This document shows positions 1 through 7,500 of a DNA stretch of 7,500 bases, piece after piece (position 1 is the first letter of the stretch; each line of letters begins with the position of its first letter). A model generated the notes under the pieces. That model did no database searches, had not been told where the DNA came from, and saw only the letters and a list, made by a program, of their open reading frames with translations. Made by a program: the position numbers and the translations under genes. Source of the stretch: Clostridium beijerinckii (lineage in GTDB: Bacteria > Bacillota > Clostridia > Clostridiales > Clostridiaceae); assembly GCF_036699995.1 (NCBI RefSeq), contig NZ_CP144906.1:1-7500 (forward strand), read 5' to 3'.

Positions 1-1350
1 ATGGATGCCGATCTTAAAAATTTATGGGATAAAACCTTAGATATTATAAAAAGTGAGCTAAGTGAAGTTAGTTTTAATACTTGGATTAAAAGCTGCGAAC
101 CTCTGTCTATTTCTTCTAATACTCTAAAGATAAGCGTTCCAAATTCCTTTACTCAAGATATTTTAGATAAAAGATATAAAGATTTAGTTGCAAACTCCAT
201 AAAAGCAGTATGTTCAAAATTATATACAATTGAATTTATTATAATGTCTGAAATCTATGAAAAAGAAGAAATTAAGAATTCTTCAAATCAGAAACCAAAA
301 GCTATTGTAGTTAATGATGAAATGTCGTCTACATTAAATCCAAAATATACTTTTAATTCTTTTGTAATAGGTAATAGTAATAGATTTGCTCATGCTGCAT
401 CTTTGGCAGTTGCAGAATCACCAGCAAAAGCATATAACCCGTTATTCATATATGGTGGAGTCGGCCTTGGAAAGACTCACTTAATGCATGCTATCGGTCA
501 TTACATCTTAGATGGTAATCCTAATGCTAAAGTTGTGTATGTCTCATCTGAAAAATTTACCAATGAATTAATAAACGCTATAAAAGATGATAAGAATGAA
601 GAATTCAGAAATAAATATAGGAATGTTGATATCTTACTTATAGATGATATACAATTTATAGCCGGAAAAGAGCGTACTCAAGAAGAATTCTTTCATACAT
701 TTAATGCGTTACATGATGCGAATAAACAAATTATATTATCTTCAGATAGACCGCCAAAAGAAATTCCAACATTAGAAGATAGGCTTAGATCTAGATTTGA
801 ATGGGGCTTAATAGCAGATATTCAAGTTCCTGATTTCGAAACTAGAATGGCTATACTAAAAAAGAAAGCTGACGTTGAAAATCTAAATGTAGCAAATGAA
901 GTTATGGGATACATTGCTACTAAAATTAAATCTAATATAAGGGAACTTGAAGGCGCACTAATAAGAATAATTGCTTACTCCTCATTAACTAACAGAGAAG
1001 TTACTGTAGATTTAGCTACAGAAGCATTAAAAGATATAATATCTAAAAAGCAAGGAAAGCACGTGACTATTGACTTAATACAAGATGTAGTTTCTAGTTA
1101 CTTTAATTTGCGTGTTGAAGATTTAAAATCTCAAAGACGAACTAGAAATGTTGCTTACCCAAGGCAAATAGCAATGTATTTAAGTAGAAAACTGACAGAT
1201 ATGTCTTTACCTAAAATTGGAGAAGAATTTGGAGGAAGAGATCATACTACAGTAATACATGCTTATGAGAAAATATCTGAGAATCTCAAAACTGATGATT
1301 CATTACAAAATACTGTTAACGACATTACAAAGAAATTGACTCAGAATTAA
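1..1350 (+). CDS. dnaA: Chromosomal replication initiator protein DnaA
   Basis: DnaA is the AAA+ ATPase that binds 9-bp DnaA boxes, opens the origin and loads the helicase. The 449-residue product is close to the usual Firmicute length. All four domains are visible: an N-terminal helicase/partner-binding domain (about 1-80, with the FNTWIKS motif), a short variable linker (about 85-110), the AAA+ core and a C-terminal helix-turn-helix. In the core, Walker A is GGVGLGKT at 152-159, Walker B is ILLIDD at 211-216, the probable arginine finger is R265 in SRFEWG, and sensor II is R314 in [10 protein letters not shown]. The DNA-binding signature [11 protein letters not shown] lies at 411-421, and R388 matches the box-contacting arginine of E. 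coli (R399). The gene starts at the first base of the window, so its ribosome binding site and promoter are not visible. That start fits the family N-terminus. The stop codon is overlapped by a DnaA-box-like 9-mer, and the gene directly precedes a box-rich origin, so DnaA probably binds at its own 3' flank. Confidence 0.99.
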   Translation: MDADLKNLWDKTLDIIKSELSEVSFNTWIKSCEPLSISSNTLKISVPNSFTQDILDKRYKDLVANSIKAVCSKLYTIEFIIMSEIYEKEEIKNSSNQKPKAIVVNDEMSSTLNPKYTFNSFVIGNSNRFAHAASLAVAESPAKAYNPLFIYGGVGLGKTHLMHAIGHYILDGNPNAKVVYVSSEKFTNELINAIKDDKNEEFRNKYRNVDILLIDDIQFIAGKERTQEEFFHTFNALHDANKQIILSSDRPPKEIPTLEDRLRSRFEWGLIADIQVPDFETRMAILKKKADVENLNVANEVMGYIATKIKSNIRELEGALIRIIAYSSLTNREVTVDLATEALKDIISKKQGKHVTIDLIQDVVSSYFNLRVEDLKSQRRTRNVAYPRQIAMYLSRKLTDMSLPKIGEEFGGRDHTTVIHAYEKISENLKTDDSLQNTVNDITKKLTQN

Positions 1351-1356
1351 TCCACA
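1348..1356 (+). promoter_or_regulatory. DnaA box, one mismatch, overlapping the dnaA stop codon
   Basis: TAATCCACA differs from the consensus TTATCCACA only at the second base. Its first three bases are the dnaA TAA stop codon. It faces the perfect box at 1384-1392 in opposite orientation, giving a 7-bp inverted match (ATCCACA/TGTGGAT). Binding is inferred and probably weaker than for the perfect boxes. Confidence 0.55.
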
Positions 1357-1383
1357 GAGCTGTATAATAAGTACATAATAACT

Positions 1384-1392
1384 TGTGGATAA
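1384..1392 (-). promoter_or_regulatory. DnaA box, perfect consensus
   Basis: TGTGGATAA is the exact reverse complement of the consensus TTATCCACA. It is followed by an AT tract ending in seven Ts (1395-1401). Confidence 0.93.
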
Positions 1393-1421
1393 TATTTTTT
1401 TAGTTATATTACACTTATACT

Positions 1422-1430
1422 TGTGGATAA
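1422..1430 (-). promoter_or_regulatory. DnaA box, perfect consensus
   Basis: TGTGGATAA is an exact match on the minus strand. It forms the left arm of a 10-bp inverted repeat whose right arm is the perfect box at 1452-1460. Confidence 0.93.
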
Positions 1431-1451
1431 CCAGTCTGTTTTGTTACTGAT

Positions 1452-1460
1452 TTATCCACA
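1452..1460 (+). promoter_or_regulatory. DnaA box, perfect consensus
   Basis: TTATCCACA is an exact plus-strand match, facing the box at 1422-1430. It is the last perfect box before the presumed unwinding region. Confidence 0.93.
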
Positions 1461-1479
1461 ATATTTTTGAACTAAATTT

Positions 1480-1488
1480 TGTTGATAT
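1480..1488 (-). promoter_or_regulatory. Weak DnaA box, two mismatches
   Basis: TGTTGATAT differs from TGTGGATAA at positions 4 and 9. It would be marginal alone, but it is the mirror partner of the box at 1506-1514, and the pair shares a perfect 10-bp inverted repeat. That symmetry is the main reason to list it. Confidence 0.4.
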
Positions 1489-1505
1489 TACAGGGATTAT
1501 ACTAG

Positions 1506-1514
1506 TTATCAACA
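1506..1514 (+). promoter_or_regulatory. DnaA box, one mismatch, next to the DnaA-trios
   Basis: TTATCAACA differs from the consensus at one base (C to A at position 6). It is the box closest to the unwinding region, lying 12 nt before the first trio with the GC cluster between them. In the B. subtilis model a box in this position and orientation nucleates DnaA spreading onto single-stranded trios. Confidence 0.7.
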
Positions 1515-1526
1515 AATTAACAGCCC

Positions 1527-1544
1527 CTACTACTATTATTACTA
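1527..1544 (-). promoter_or_regulatory. DnaA-trio array (origin unwinding element)
   Basis: The top strand reads CTA CTA CTA TTA TTA CTA, so the bottom strand read 3' to 5' is six consecutive trios of the form (G/A)AT. This matches the B. subtilis DnaA-trio pattern, in which DnaA assembles on one strand to open the origin. The trios follow a plus-strand DnaA box (1506-1514) and a GC cluster (AGCCCC, 1522-1527), and run into AT-rich DNA, which is the order expected for the basal unwinding system. Confidence 0.8.
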
Positions 1545-1597
1545 TAAAAATATTTATCTAACTACTAATTATCATCTTTAATTCTTGTGAATAAAAT
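1545..1597. other. AT-rich duplex unwinding region
   Basis: This stretch is almost entirely A and T and lies directly downstream of the trios, where duplex opening would spread. It contains a second small CTA cluster (1558-1567), which is out of phase with the main trio array. It ends at the dnaN ribosome binding site. The role is inferred from composition and position. Confidence 0.7.
1586..1594 (-). promoter_or_regulatory. DnaA-box-like site beside the dnaN ribosome binding site
   Basis: TGTGAATAA differs from TGTGGATAA at one base. It ends four bases before the dnaN AAGGAGG. It could be a low-affinity site on the far side of the AT-rich region, or a chance match in AT-rich DNA. Confidence 0.35.
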
Positions 1598-1611
1598 AAG
1601 GAGGATTTTCA

Positions 1612-2712
1612 ATGATCTTTACATGTGAAAAACAAAAAATATTAGAAGGTATATCAATAGTGCAAAAAGCCATAACAGGTAAATCAACAATGCCTATATT
1701 GGAAGGTATTTATATAAATGCAAATAATTCAACAATAACTCTTATAGGTTCAGATATGGATGTTAGTATTCAAACATTAGTTGATGCAACTATTATGGAA
1801 GAAGGAAGTATAGTTATTGATGCTAAAATATTTGGAGAAATAATAAGAAAACTACCTAATTCAACTATAAGAATAGAAACTATGGAAAATCAACTAATAA
1901 AAATAACTTGTGAAAAATCCATATTTGATGTAGTGTATATGAACACAAATGAATTTCCAGAGTTACCTGAAATTAATGAGAATTTAAAAATATCAGTAAA
2001 TCAAAATATATTAAAAAATATGATAAAGGGGACTTCTTTTGCTATAGCTCAAGATGAAACAAGACCTATTCTTCAAGGAATATTATTCGAAGTGAGAAAT
2101 AAAAACTTAAACTTAGTTGCTCTAGATGGATATAGACTAGCTATAAAAAGTGAATTTTTAGATACGGATATTGACATAGAAGTTGTAATTCCAGGAAAAA
2201 CATTAAATGAAGTATCAAAGATACTAGAAGATATAGATGAGATTGTGGATATAACATTTACTAATAACCATATATTATTTAATTTAAAAAGAACTAAAAT
2301 AATATCTAGATTATTAGAAGGTAAGTTCATAAATTATAAATCATTATTACCACAAGAACACAAACTATTTGTAAATGTTAATAGACAAGAACTACAAAAT
2401 GCAATAGAAAGAGCATCTCTAATGGCTAAGGATGGAAATACCAATTTAATAAAATTAGATTTACATCAAGATAACTTAGTAATAACTTCTAATTCTCAAT
2501 TGGGAAAGGTAAGAGATGAAATTTCGATAAAATTGCAAGGAGATGAAATAGAAATTGCATTTAACTCAAAATATCTGCTAGATGTTTTAAAGAACATGGA
2601 GGATAATGAAGTTGTTATGAAAATGACATCTGGTATAAGCCCATGTGTTATTGAAGAAAATAGTAATGAAAATGCAAAATATTTAGTTTTGCCAGTAAGA
2701 CTAATGAGATAG
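1612..2712 (+). CDS. dnaN: DNA polymerase III sliding clamp (beta subunit)
   Basis: DnaN dimerises into a ring around DNA and tethers the replicative polymerase and other clamp-binding proteins. At 366 residues it has the normal length for the three-domain clamp. Recognisable family motifs are MPILEGI at 27-33, the second-domain start DETRPILQGILFE from 148, DGYRLA at 172-177, SRLLEGKF before the interdomain region, and the typical C-terminus LPVRLMR at 360-366. The ATG is set by a strong AAGGAGG at 1598-1604, seven bases upstream. The gene follows the origin and probably depends on transcription from dnaA or from a promoter inside the origin; I could not identify a convincing dnaN promoter. 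A DnaA-box-like 9-mer next to the ribosome binding site leaves room for DnaA influence. The last base of its TAG stop is shared with the AGGAGG that precedes the S4 gene. Confidence 0.99.
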   Translation: MIFTCEKQKILEGISIVQKAITGKSTMPILEGIYINANNSTITLIGSDMDVSIQTLVDATIMEEGSIVIDAKIFGEIIRKLPNSTIRIETMENQLIKITCEKSIFDVVYMNTNEFPELPEINENLKISVNQNILKNMIKGTSFAIAQDETRPILQGILFEVRNKNLNLVALDGYRLAIKSEFLDTDIDIEVVIPGKTLNEVSKILEDIDEIVDITFTNNHILFNLKRTKIISRLLEGKFINYKSLLPQEHKLFVNVNRQELQNAIERASLMAKDGNTNLIKLDLHQDNLVITSNSQLGKVRDEISIKLQGDEIEIAFNSKYLLDVLKNMEDNEVVMKMTSGISPCVIEENSNENAKYLVLPVRLMR

Positions 2713-2748
2713 GAGGATAAATATTATTTTAATATTTATATAACGAAA
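2711..2748 (+). promoter_or_regulatory. Distant Shine-Dalgarno bridged by a hairpin (S4 gene leader)
   Basis: AGGAGG (2711-2716) overlaps the dnaN stop codon but lies 32 nt from the S4 gene ATG, too far for normal initiation. No closer purine-rich site and no ATG, GTG or TTG occurs between them. The intervening bases form a perfect 10-bp A/T stem, ATAAATATTA (2717-2726) with TAATATTTAT (2730-2739) and a TTT loop. Folding it would leave nine bases between the base of the stem and the ATG, a normal distance. Hairpin-shortened ribosome binding sites are known from phage T4 genes (for example gene 25). That this one works the same way is inference. It is not a terminator: the stem has no GC and no U-tract follows. 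Confidence 0.55.
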
Positions 2749-2955
2749 ATGAATAAAATAAAAATTGATACTGAAATTATAAAATTAGATGCTTTTTTAA
2801 AATGGGCATCTATTGCTAGCTCAGGTTCAGAAGCTAAGATCTATGTGCAAGATGGAATGATAAAGGTTAATGGAGAAGTTTGTACTCAAAGAGGTAAGAA
2901 GTTAAGAAGTGGAGATGTAGTAAACTTCGATGGTTCAGATTTTGAAATAATATAG
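2749..2955 (+). CDS. yaaA: Small S4-domain RNA-binding protein YaaA
   Basis: This 68-residue protein is essentially a single S4 RNA-binding domain of the type found between dnaN and recF in many Firmicutes (YaaA in B. subtilis). The N-terminal [15 protein letters not shown] (from residue 6) matches the family's opening helix. The core [19 protein letters not shown] (about 40-58) carries the conserved VNGE...RGKKL..GD signature of S4 folds. It is expected to bind structured RNA, probably ribosomal, but neither substrate nor pathway can be read from the sequence. The start is the only canonical start codon after the dnaN stop that gives the family N-terminus. Its ribosome binding site is odd: the Shine-Dalgarno is 32 nt upstream, with a perfect hairpin between. 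Coupling to dnaN termination, 36 nt upstream, is another possible way to initiate. It should not be confused with the unrelated E. coli peroxide-stress protein also called YaaA. Confidence 0.93.
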   Translation: MNKIKIDTEIIKLDAFLKWASIASSGSEAKIYVQDGMIKVNGEVCTQRGKKLRSGDVVNFDGSDFEII

Positions 2956-2976
2956 AGATAGTTATTTGATTATTTA

Positions 2977-2985
2977 TGATATAAT
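2977..2985 (+). promoter_or_regulatory. Candidate extended -10 promoter for recF
   Basis: TGATATAAT is a perfect extended -10 element (TGn plus TATAAT) in the 48-bp gap between the S4 gene and recF. No good -35 hexamer lies 16-18 bases upstream, which extended -10 promoters can tolerate. Initiation about seven bases downstream would begin near 2991-2993, almost at the recF AGGTG, giving a very short leader. In such AT-rich DNA a chance match is possible. Confidence 0.4.
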
Positions 2986-3003
2986 TATTATAGGTGTATT
3001 TTT

Positions 3004-4107
3004 ATGTATGTTAAAAATATAAATTTGCTTAATTATAGGAATTATAAAAAATTAAGCGTAGAATTGACTAAAAATGTTAATGTGTTTGTGGGAGATAATG
3101 CTCAAGGAAAAACAAATATTTTAGAATCAGTATATTATTGTGCTTTTGCAAAATCACACAGAACATCAAAAGATAAAGAATTAATAAATTGGGAAAATAG
3201 TACAGCCTACATAAGCTTACTTATAGGGAAAAATAGATTAGATAAAAAGATTGATATAAATATACTCAGAGATGGTAAGAAAGCTATAAAAGTAAATAAT
3301 ATAAAAGTAAATAAGATAGGTGAACTATTTGGAATTTTTAATGTAGTAATGTTTTCTCCAGAAGATTTAAAAGTTATAAAAGAAGCACCAAGTTTAAGAA
3401 GAAGACTATTAGATATGGAATTATCTCAGGTAAATCCAAATTATTACTTCAATCTAGTACAATATAATAAAGTTCTAGGCGAAAGAAACACTTTATTAAA
3501 GAGCAGGTCATTTAGTGAAGATGTTTTAGATGTATATGATATACAATTGAGTAAATATGCTGATTATATTATTTCAAAAAGGTTAGAATATATAAATAAG
3601 ATAAATTTTTACGGTGATATAATTCATAAAGAAATTACATCTGGAAAAGAAATAATAAACTTTAAATATAATTGTACTGTTAATCTAGAAAATGGAGAAT
3701 TTAAAGATAATTATTTAAAAAAACTAAAAGATAATATTGAAAAAGATAGGGAAAAGGGGTTAACGTCTGTGGGACCTCATAGAGATGATTTTAGCGTATT
3801 TATAAATAATATTGATACTAAGGTTTTCGGATCTCAAGGACAACAAAGAACATCTATTTTAACTATGAAATTTGCATCTTTAAAAATCATTAGAGAGATT
3901 ACAGGTGAATATCCAGTATTATTGTTAGATGATGTTTTATCGGAGCTTGATGTAAATAGGAAAAAATATATATTAAGATCAATAAAGGATATACAAACTA
4001 TAATAACATGTGCTGGAATTGAGGATTTAAATGATTATTTAGATGATAAAGTCAAAATATTTAATGTATCAAACGGACAAATTTTAAATCAAGGGAGGAA
4101 TATATAA
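3004..4107 (+). CDS. recF: DNA replication and repair protein RecF
   Basis: RecF is an SMC/ABC-type ATPase that binds gapped DNA and, with RecO and RecR, helps load RecA during gap repair and fork recovery in the cytoplasm. The 367 residues match the family length. The opening MYVKNINLLNYRNY is typical. Walker A is GDNAQGKT at 30-37, the ABC signature is SQGQQ at 277-281, and Walker B is LLLDD at 306-310, followed by the D-loop SELD at 313-316. The GPHRDDF motif precedes the signature. All ATPase residues are therefore present and the gene looks intact. The ATG is supported by AGGTG at 2992-2996, seven bases upstream. A perfect extended -10 sequence lies just before it, so recF may have its own promoter in addition to read-through from dnaN. 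Its TAA shares one base with the remB ATG, indicating translational coupling. Confidence 0.98.
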   Translation: MYVKNINLLNYRNYKKLSVELTKNVNVFVGDNAQGKTNILESVYYCAFAKSHRTSKDKELINWENSTAYISLLIGKNRLDKKIDINILRDGKKAIKVNNIKVNKIGELFGIFNVVMFSPEDLKVIKEAPSLRRRLLDMELSQVNPNYYFNLVQYNKVLGERNTLLKSRSFSEDVLDVYDIQLSKYADYIISKRLEYINKINFYGDIIHKEITSGKEIINFKYNCTVNLENGEFKDNYLKKLKDNIEKDREKGLTSVGPHRDDFSVFINNIDTKVFGSQGQQRTSILTMKFASLKIIREITGEYPVLLLDDVLSELDVNRKKYILRSIKDIQTIITCAGIEDLNDYLDDKVKIFNVSNGQILNQGRNI

Positions 4108-4367
4108 TGTTTTTGCATTTAGGTGAAAATGTAGTAGTTCCCATTAAAGACATTATTGGAATATTCGATCTTCAAAATACGATGTATAGCTCTGATACAA
4201 TACAATTTTTAAGGCTAGCAGAAGAAGACGGATTTGTAGAAAGAATAACAGAAGAAAAACCAAAGTCGTTTATAATAGCGGAAGTAGATAATAAGAGTAA
4301 AATATATTTATCACCAATATCATCAACTACATTAACAAAAAGGACAGATATAGAATATAGTTCTTAA
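4107..4367 (+). CDS. remB: RemB-like (DUF370) extracellular matrix regulatory protein
   Basis: This 86-residue protein is of the RemA/RemB (DUF370) family and corresponds to B. subtilis YaaB/RemB, found in the same place between recF and gyrB. Two family blocks stand out: MFLHLGENVVVPIKDIIGIFD (1-21) and SFIIAEVDNKSKIYLSPISS (54-73), the latter followed by TTLTKR. In B. subtilis the related RemA is a DNA-binding activator of biofilm matrix genes and RemB also promotes matrix expression; what it controls in a clostridium is unknown. The middle segment (about 26-50) is the more variable part. It has no signal peptide or membrane segment. The ATG overlaps the recF stop (TAATG) and has its own strong AAGGGAGG at 4091-4098 inside recF, eight bases upstream. 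Its output should therefore follow recF translation. Confidence 0.9.
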   Translation: MFLHLGENVVVPIKDIIGIFDLQNTMYSSDTIQFLRLAEEDGFVERITEEKPKSFIIAEVDNKSKIYLSPISSTTLTKRTDIEYSS

Positions 4368-4407
4368 TTCTATAAAATTAAAAATTTTAATAATACTTAT
4401 TAAGTTT

Positions 4408-6329
<1,922 letters not shown>

Positions 6330-6352
6330 TACTGAAATACGAGGTGAAGTAC

Positions 6353-7500
6353 ATGGATTTTAATGAAGGAAAAGTTATACCAGTAGATATTAAACACGAA
6401 ATGAAGAAATGTTATATAGATTATGCAATGAGTGTTATAGTTGGTCGTGCATTGCCAGATGTAAGAGACGGACTAAAACCTGTTCATAGAAGGATATTAT
6501 ATTCGTTGCAAGAATTGGGGTTAACTCCTGAAAAGGGATATAGAAAGTGTGCAAGAATAGTTGGAGATGTTTTAGGTAAATATCATCCACATGGTGATAG
6601 TTCAGTTTATGATGCATTAGTTAGAATGGCTCAAGATTTTTCAATGAGATATATGCTAGTTGATGGACATGGAAATTTTGGATCAGTTGATGGTGACAGT
6701 GCAGCTGCTATGAGATATACAGAAGCAAAAATGAATAAAATAGCAGTTGAAATGTTAAGAGATATTAATAAGAACACAGTTGATTTTATGCCTAACTTTG
6801 ATGGTGAAGAGCAAGAGCCAGTAGTATTACCATCAAGATTTCCTAATCTCTTGGTAAATGGTTCATCAGGAATTGCAGTCGGCATGGCAACTAATATTCC
6901 GCCACACAATTTGGCTGAAATAATTGATGGGACTATTATGCTTATAGATAATCCTGAAAGCACAGTTTTGGAACTTATGACTAAAATTACAGGACCGGAT
7001 TTTCCTACAGGGGCTACCATTATGGGGAAAGCAGGAATTAGGGCTGCATATGAAACTGGTAAGGGAAAGATAATAGTAAGAGCGAATGCTGAGATAGAGG
7101 AAGAAAATGGAAGACACTCAATAATCGTTACTGAGATACCATATCAAGTAAATAAGGCAAAACTTGTAGAAAATATTGCTGATTTAGTAAAAGATAAAAA
7201 GATTACTGGAATCTCTGATTTGAGAGACGAATCAGACAGAGACGGTATGAGAATCGTAATTGAGCTTAAAAGAGATGCTAATCCAAGTGTAGTATTGAAT
7301 TTATTATATAAGCACACAAAGCTTCAAGATACATTTGGCATTATTATGTTAGCATTAGTTAATAATGAGCCAAAGGTTTTAAATTTAAAGCAAATACTAG
7401 AAAATTATGTAGAATTTCAAAAAGAAGTTATAACAAGAAGAACTATATTTGATTTAAACAAGGCAGAGGCTAGAGCACATATCTTAGAAGGTTTAAAAAT
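6353..7500 (+). CDS. gyrA: DNA gyrase subunit A (N-terminal part, cut by window end)
   Basis: GyrA carries out the DNA breakage and rejoining of gyrase and pairs with the GyrB encoded just upstream. The frame is open from ATG 6353 to the window end, giving 382 complete codons of a protein normally over 800 residues long. The missing part is the rest of the coiled coil and the C-terminal DNA-wrapping domain. The start [13 protein letters not shown] is supported by GAGGTG at 6341-6346, six bases upstream. [20 protein letters not shown] (24-43) is the family hallmark, and the catalytic tyrosine is Y122 in AAMRYTE. The quinolone-resistance region reads [12 protein letters not shown] with S83 and D87 in E. 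coli numbering, which happens to coincide here, so the common resistance substitutions are absent. GyrA rather than ParC is indicated by the close linkage to gyrB and by overall sequence. Confidence 0.97.
   Translation, partial: MDFNEGKVIPVDIKHEMKKCYIDYAMSVIVGRALPDVRDGLKPVHRRILYSLQELGLTPEKGYRKCARIVGDVLGKYHPHGDSSVYDALVRMAQDFSMRYMLVDGHGNFGSVDGDSAAAMRYTEAKMNKIAVEMLRDINKNTVDFMPNFDGEEQEPVVLPSRFPNLLVNGSSGIAVGMATNIPPHNLAEIIDGTIMLIDNPESTVLELMTKITGPDFPTGATIMGKAGIRAAYETGKGKIIVRANAEIEEENGRHSIIVTEIPYQVNKAKLVENIADLVKDKKITGISDLRDESDRDGMRIVIELKRDANPSVVLNLLYKHTKLQDTFGIIMLALVNNEPKVLNLKQILENYVEFQKEVITRRTIFDLNKAEARAHILEGLK

Larger units (their letters stand above)
1421..1461. repeat. Inverted repeat formed by two perfect DnaA boxes
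   Basis: TTGTGGATAA (1421-1430) and its exact reverse complement TTATCCACAA (1452-1461) are separated by 21 nt. Each arm is a consensus DnaA box plus one extra matching base, so the repeat is best explained as a facing box pair rather than a terminator. Confidence 0.85.
1478..1516. repeat. Inverted repeat formed by two non-consensus DnaA boxes
   Basis: TTTGTTGATA (1478-1487) and its exact reverse complement TATCAACAAA (1507-1516) are separated by 19 nt. The arms contain the two imperfect boxes nearest the trio region. Both share the same departure from consensus (TCAACA in place of TCCACA), which suggests that the variant is kept rather than decayed. Confidence 0.7.
1348..1604. other. oriC: Chromosomal replication origin (oriC, dnaA-dnaN intergenic part)
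   Basis: This non-coding gap between dnaA and dnaN carries the marks of a Firmicute origin in order. First come perfect DnaA boxes at 1384, 1422 and 1452 plus near-matches at 1348, 1480 and 1506. A short GC cluster (AGCCCC, 1522-1527) follows, then a run of DnaA-trios (1527-1544), and finally a very AT-rich tract up to the dnaN ribosome binding site. In B. subtilis the unwinding part of the bipartite origin is in the same dnaA-dnaN gap. By analogy a second box cluster would be expected upstream of dnaA, which this window does not include. I found no reading frame, tRNA or clear terminator in the gap. The origin assignment is strong from content and context; the precise opening site is inference. 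Confidence 0.95.

Noticed and set aside
1336..1368. Candidate promoter TTGACT with TATAAT at the end of dnaA
   Set aside because: The spacer is 21 bp, well outside the usual 16-18 bp.
1366..1401. Possible dnaA terminator: weak stem followed by seven Ts
   Set aside because: The stem is about six pairs including one G-U, with an 8-nt loop, and is separated from the T-run by several bases; the sequence is better explained by the DnaA box at 1384-1392.
1517..1545. Candidate dnaN promoter TTAACA - 17 bp - TACTAT
   Set aside because: The -10 matches only 4 of 6 bases and overlaps the GC cluster and trios; it is too weak to annotate without a mapped start site.
2244..2252. DnaA-box-like TGTGGATAT inside dnaN
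   Set aside because: It is a single isolated near-match in coding sequence, explained by the encoded residues and far from the other boxes.
2073..2330. Minus-strand open frame of 85 codons within dnaN
   Set aside because: It lies wholly antisense to the well-supported clamp gene, has no family resemblance that I recognise, and is explained by AT-rich codon use on the other strand.
4373..4389. A/T hairpin TAAAATT-AAA-AATTTTA between remB and gyrB
   Set aside because: It has seven A/T pairs only and no following T-tract, so it is unlikely to be a terminator; such palindromes are common in AT-rich DNA.
6435..7117. Three minus-strand open frames (60, 129 and 83 codons)
   Set aside because: All are antisense to the continuous gyrA frame, which has clear GyrA motifs throughout.

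Overview
This window is the replication-origin neighbourhood of a low-GC Firmicute chromosome, most likely a member of Clostridium sensu stricto. Three things point there: the gene order dnaA - dnaN - S4-domain gene - recF - remB - gyrB - gyrA, all on the plus strand; the strongly AT-rich sequence with A/T-ending codons and AGGAGG ribosome binding sites; and protein sequences that read as clostridial. The genus is inferred from recalled family similarity, because no database search was possible.

Layout. Positions 1-1350 encode the initiator DnaA, starting at the first base, so the dnaA promoter and any upstream half of the origin lie outside the window. Positions 1351-1611 are the dnaA-dnaN gap and hold a textbook origin. 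It has three perfect DnaA boxes (1384, 1422, 1452), several one- or two-mismatch boxes, two 10-bp inverted repeats made of box pairs, a short GC cluster, six DnaA-trios (1527-1544) and an AT-rich stretch leading to the dnaN ribosome binding site. Next come dnaN (1612-2712, sliding clamp), a small S4 RNA-binding gene (2749-2955), recF (3004-4107), remB (4107-4367, overlapping recF by one base), gyrB (4422-6329, TTG start) and gyrA (from 6353, cut by the window end after 382 codons).

How the parts work together. DnaA binds the boxes and opens the origin, DnaN tethers the polymerase, RecF supports gap repair and fork recovery, and GyrB and GyrA form the gyrase that removes positive supercoils ahead of the fork. 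The S4 protein and RemB are conserved passengers of this cluster whose roles here are not shown by sequence. No convincing intrinsic terminator lies between any of the genes, so read-through across the cluster is likely, with a probable extra promoter in front of recF.

I see no mobile element, CRISPR array, tRNA, rRNA or unknown multigene system; this is a highly conserved core locus. The most unusual local signal is the translation-initiation region of the S4 gene. Its only Shine-Dalgarno lies 32 nt from the start codon, and a perfect 10-bp hairpin between them would fold the distance down to about 9 nt. The next most notable signal is the clear DnaA-box/GC-cluster/DnaA-trio arrangement in the origin.
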